From assembly GCA_017744285.1 (NCBI GenBank), contig JAGIBP010000003.1, forward strand, positions 62,001 to 126,000: DNA of 64,000 nucleotides, read 5' to 3'. Shown in pieces: positions 63,075 to 64,000 of this stretch (within the stretch, counting starts at the first letter, position 1; the number at the start of each line of letters is the position of its first letter). This stretch comes from Variovorax sp. GTDB lineage: Bacteria > Pseudomonadota > Gammaproteobacteria > Burkholderiales > Burkholderiaceae_C. The notes under the pieces are model-generated. The model saw nothing but the letters and a program-made list of their open reading frames with translations, searched no databases and was not told the DNA's origin. The translations under genes and the position numbers were made by a program.

Positions 63075-64000
63075 ATGCCTTTCGCCGCCCCCACCGATCC
63101 GCCTCGCACTGACACCTCGCCCGTCGGGCTGGTCCTGACCGGCGGCGGCGCACGCGCTGCCTACCAGGTGGGCGTGCTGCAGGCCATCGGCCGGCTGCGG
63201 CGCAGCGCCGGCGAACGGTCGCGCTTCAATCCCTTCCAGATCATCACCGGCACGTCGGCCGGCGCGATCAACGCCGCCGCCCTCGCCTGCGGGGCCGACG
63301 ACTTCGAGGCCACGGTGCGCATGATCGGGCGGGCGTGGTCCGGCCTCGGCCCCGGGCAGGTCTACCGCGCCGACGCGCTGAGCGTGGTGCGCAGCGACGC
63401 GCCCTGGGCGCGGCTGCTGTCGGCGGGCTGGCTCATCGCCAGGTGGCGGCGCAGCGGCCTGCGCTCGCTGCTCGACAACACGCCGCTGCGCCAGGTGCTG
63501 GCGCAGATGGTGCCGCTGCAGCGGCTCGACGAGCTGATGGCGAGGGGCTGCCTCGACGCGCTGGCGGTGACCGCGTCGAGCTACGGATCGGGCGAACACG
63601 TGACCTTCTTCCAGGCCGGCCCGCAGCAGCAGCCGTGGGTGCGCTCCAAGCGCATGGCGGTGCCGGTGCGCATCACCCACGATCACCTGCTCGCGTCGTC
63701 CGCCATTCCTTTCGTGTTCCCGGCGACGCCGCTCGACATGGGCAGCCACGTCGAATACTTCGGCGACGGTTCGATGCGGCAGTCGGCCCCGCTCTCGGCA
63801 GCCATCCACCTGGGCGCGCGGCGCGTGCTCGCGATCGGCTCGGGCCGCGTGCAGGAGCCCCAGGCCAGGCTGGCGCCGAACGCGCTCAGCGGCTACCCCT
63901 CGCTCGCGCAGATCGCGGGGCACACGCTGTCGAGCATCTTCCTGGATTCGCTCACGGCCGATGTCGAGCGCGTGCGCCGCATCAACGCGACGCTGTCGCT
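63075..64000 (+). CDS. Patatin-like phospholipase (3' end cut by window)
   Basis: Partial: 308 codons before the right edge. The oxyanion loop is LTGGGARAAYQVGVL (near residue 22), the nucleophile is Ser in GTSAGAIN (near residue 60), and the catalytic Asp lies in FGDGSMRQSAPL. No signal peptide is visible. Patatin-like enzymes deacylate phospholipids. ATG at 63075 begins a short linker before the domain. Confidence 0.9.
   Translation, partial: MPFAAPTDPPRTDTSPVGLVLTGGGARAAYQVGVLQAIGRLRRSAGERSRFNPFQIITGTSAGAINAAALACGADDFEATVRMIGRAWSGLGPGQVYRADALSVVRSDAPWARLLSAGWLIARWRRSGLRSLLDNTPLRQVLAQMVPLQRLDELMARGCLDALAVTASSYGSGEHVTFFQAGPQQQPWVRSKRMAVPVRITHDHLLASSAIPFVFPATPLDMGSHVEYFGDGSMRQSAPLSAAIHLGARRVLAIGSGRVQEPQARLAPNALSGYPSLAQIAGHTLSSIFLDSLTADVERVRRINATLS

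Overview
The window looks like chromosomal DNA from a high-GC betaproteobacterium, most likely Comamonadaceae (Variovorax/Acidovorax-like). This rests on the uniformly high GC, the urtABCDE urea transporter, the soluble NAD-linked Fds-type formate dehydrogenase and the general style of the proteins; no database search was possible. Gene density is normal, many neighbours overlap by ATGA or GTGA, and I see no insertion sequence, prophage or CRISPR array. No gene-free stretch exceeds about 270 bp.

Layout. 1-2.7 kb: a Rieske oxygenase (cut by the left edge) diverges from a Tat-exported NMT1-like binding protein and a nucleoside deaminase, across a promoter region built as a nested inverted repeat. 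2.7-5.5 kb: modE-modB-modA-modC molybdate uptake, with a ModE-like operator. 5.5-7.8 kb: a ureD without its urease genes, and an MFS transporter. 7.8-11.5 kb: a DedA-rhodanese fusion, a secreted beta-propeller/cupredoxin protein, and a divergent ECF sigma/anti-sigma pair; both sides of the divergent region carry the same ECF-type promoter. 11.5-17.3 kb: urtABCDE on the minus strand. 17.4-26.2 kb: two hydrolases, PPK2, a CorA/ZntB-like transporter, a PHP phosphatase, a DMT exporter, a Sua5/YciO protein, a site-2 protease and trpS. 26.2-37.0 kb: two two-component systems flanking pcp, tRNA-Ser(CGA), serS, a VOC protein, a threonine dehydratase, ispH, an FKBP and radC. 37-42.3 kb: Smr, truncated haemoglobin, a 2OG-Fe(II) oxygenase, GNAT and a large FtsX-type permease.

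42.3-52.9 kb is a compact minus-strand locus for a membrane-bound molybdenum formate dehydrogenase. It encodes DUF3305 and DUF3306 proteins, a polyferredoxin, a TorD-like chaperone, a small Tat protein, FdhA, FdhB, a small lipoprotein, cytochrome b FdhC, a small secreted protein and FdhD. A convergent GAF/FHA pair follows. 54.2-61 kb holds a second, soluble formate dehydrogenase (a fused FdsG-FdsB and FdsA) enclosed by two LysR regulators, then apbC. The right end has a CysB-type regulator and a patatin-like phospholipase cut by the edge.

Functional theme: molybdate import (modBAC), a sulfurtransferase for molybdo-formate dehydrogenases (FdhD), iron-sulfur carriers (ApbC, polyferredoxin) and two formate dehydrogenases lie within 60 kb. 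One enzyme would feed electrons to quinone and the other to NAD+. The least explained parts are the small exported proteins in the formate dehydrogenase locus and the ECF-controlled propeller-cupredoxin module.
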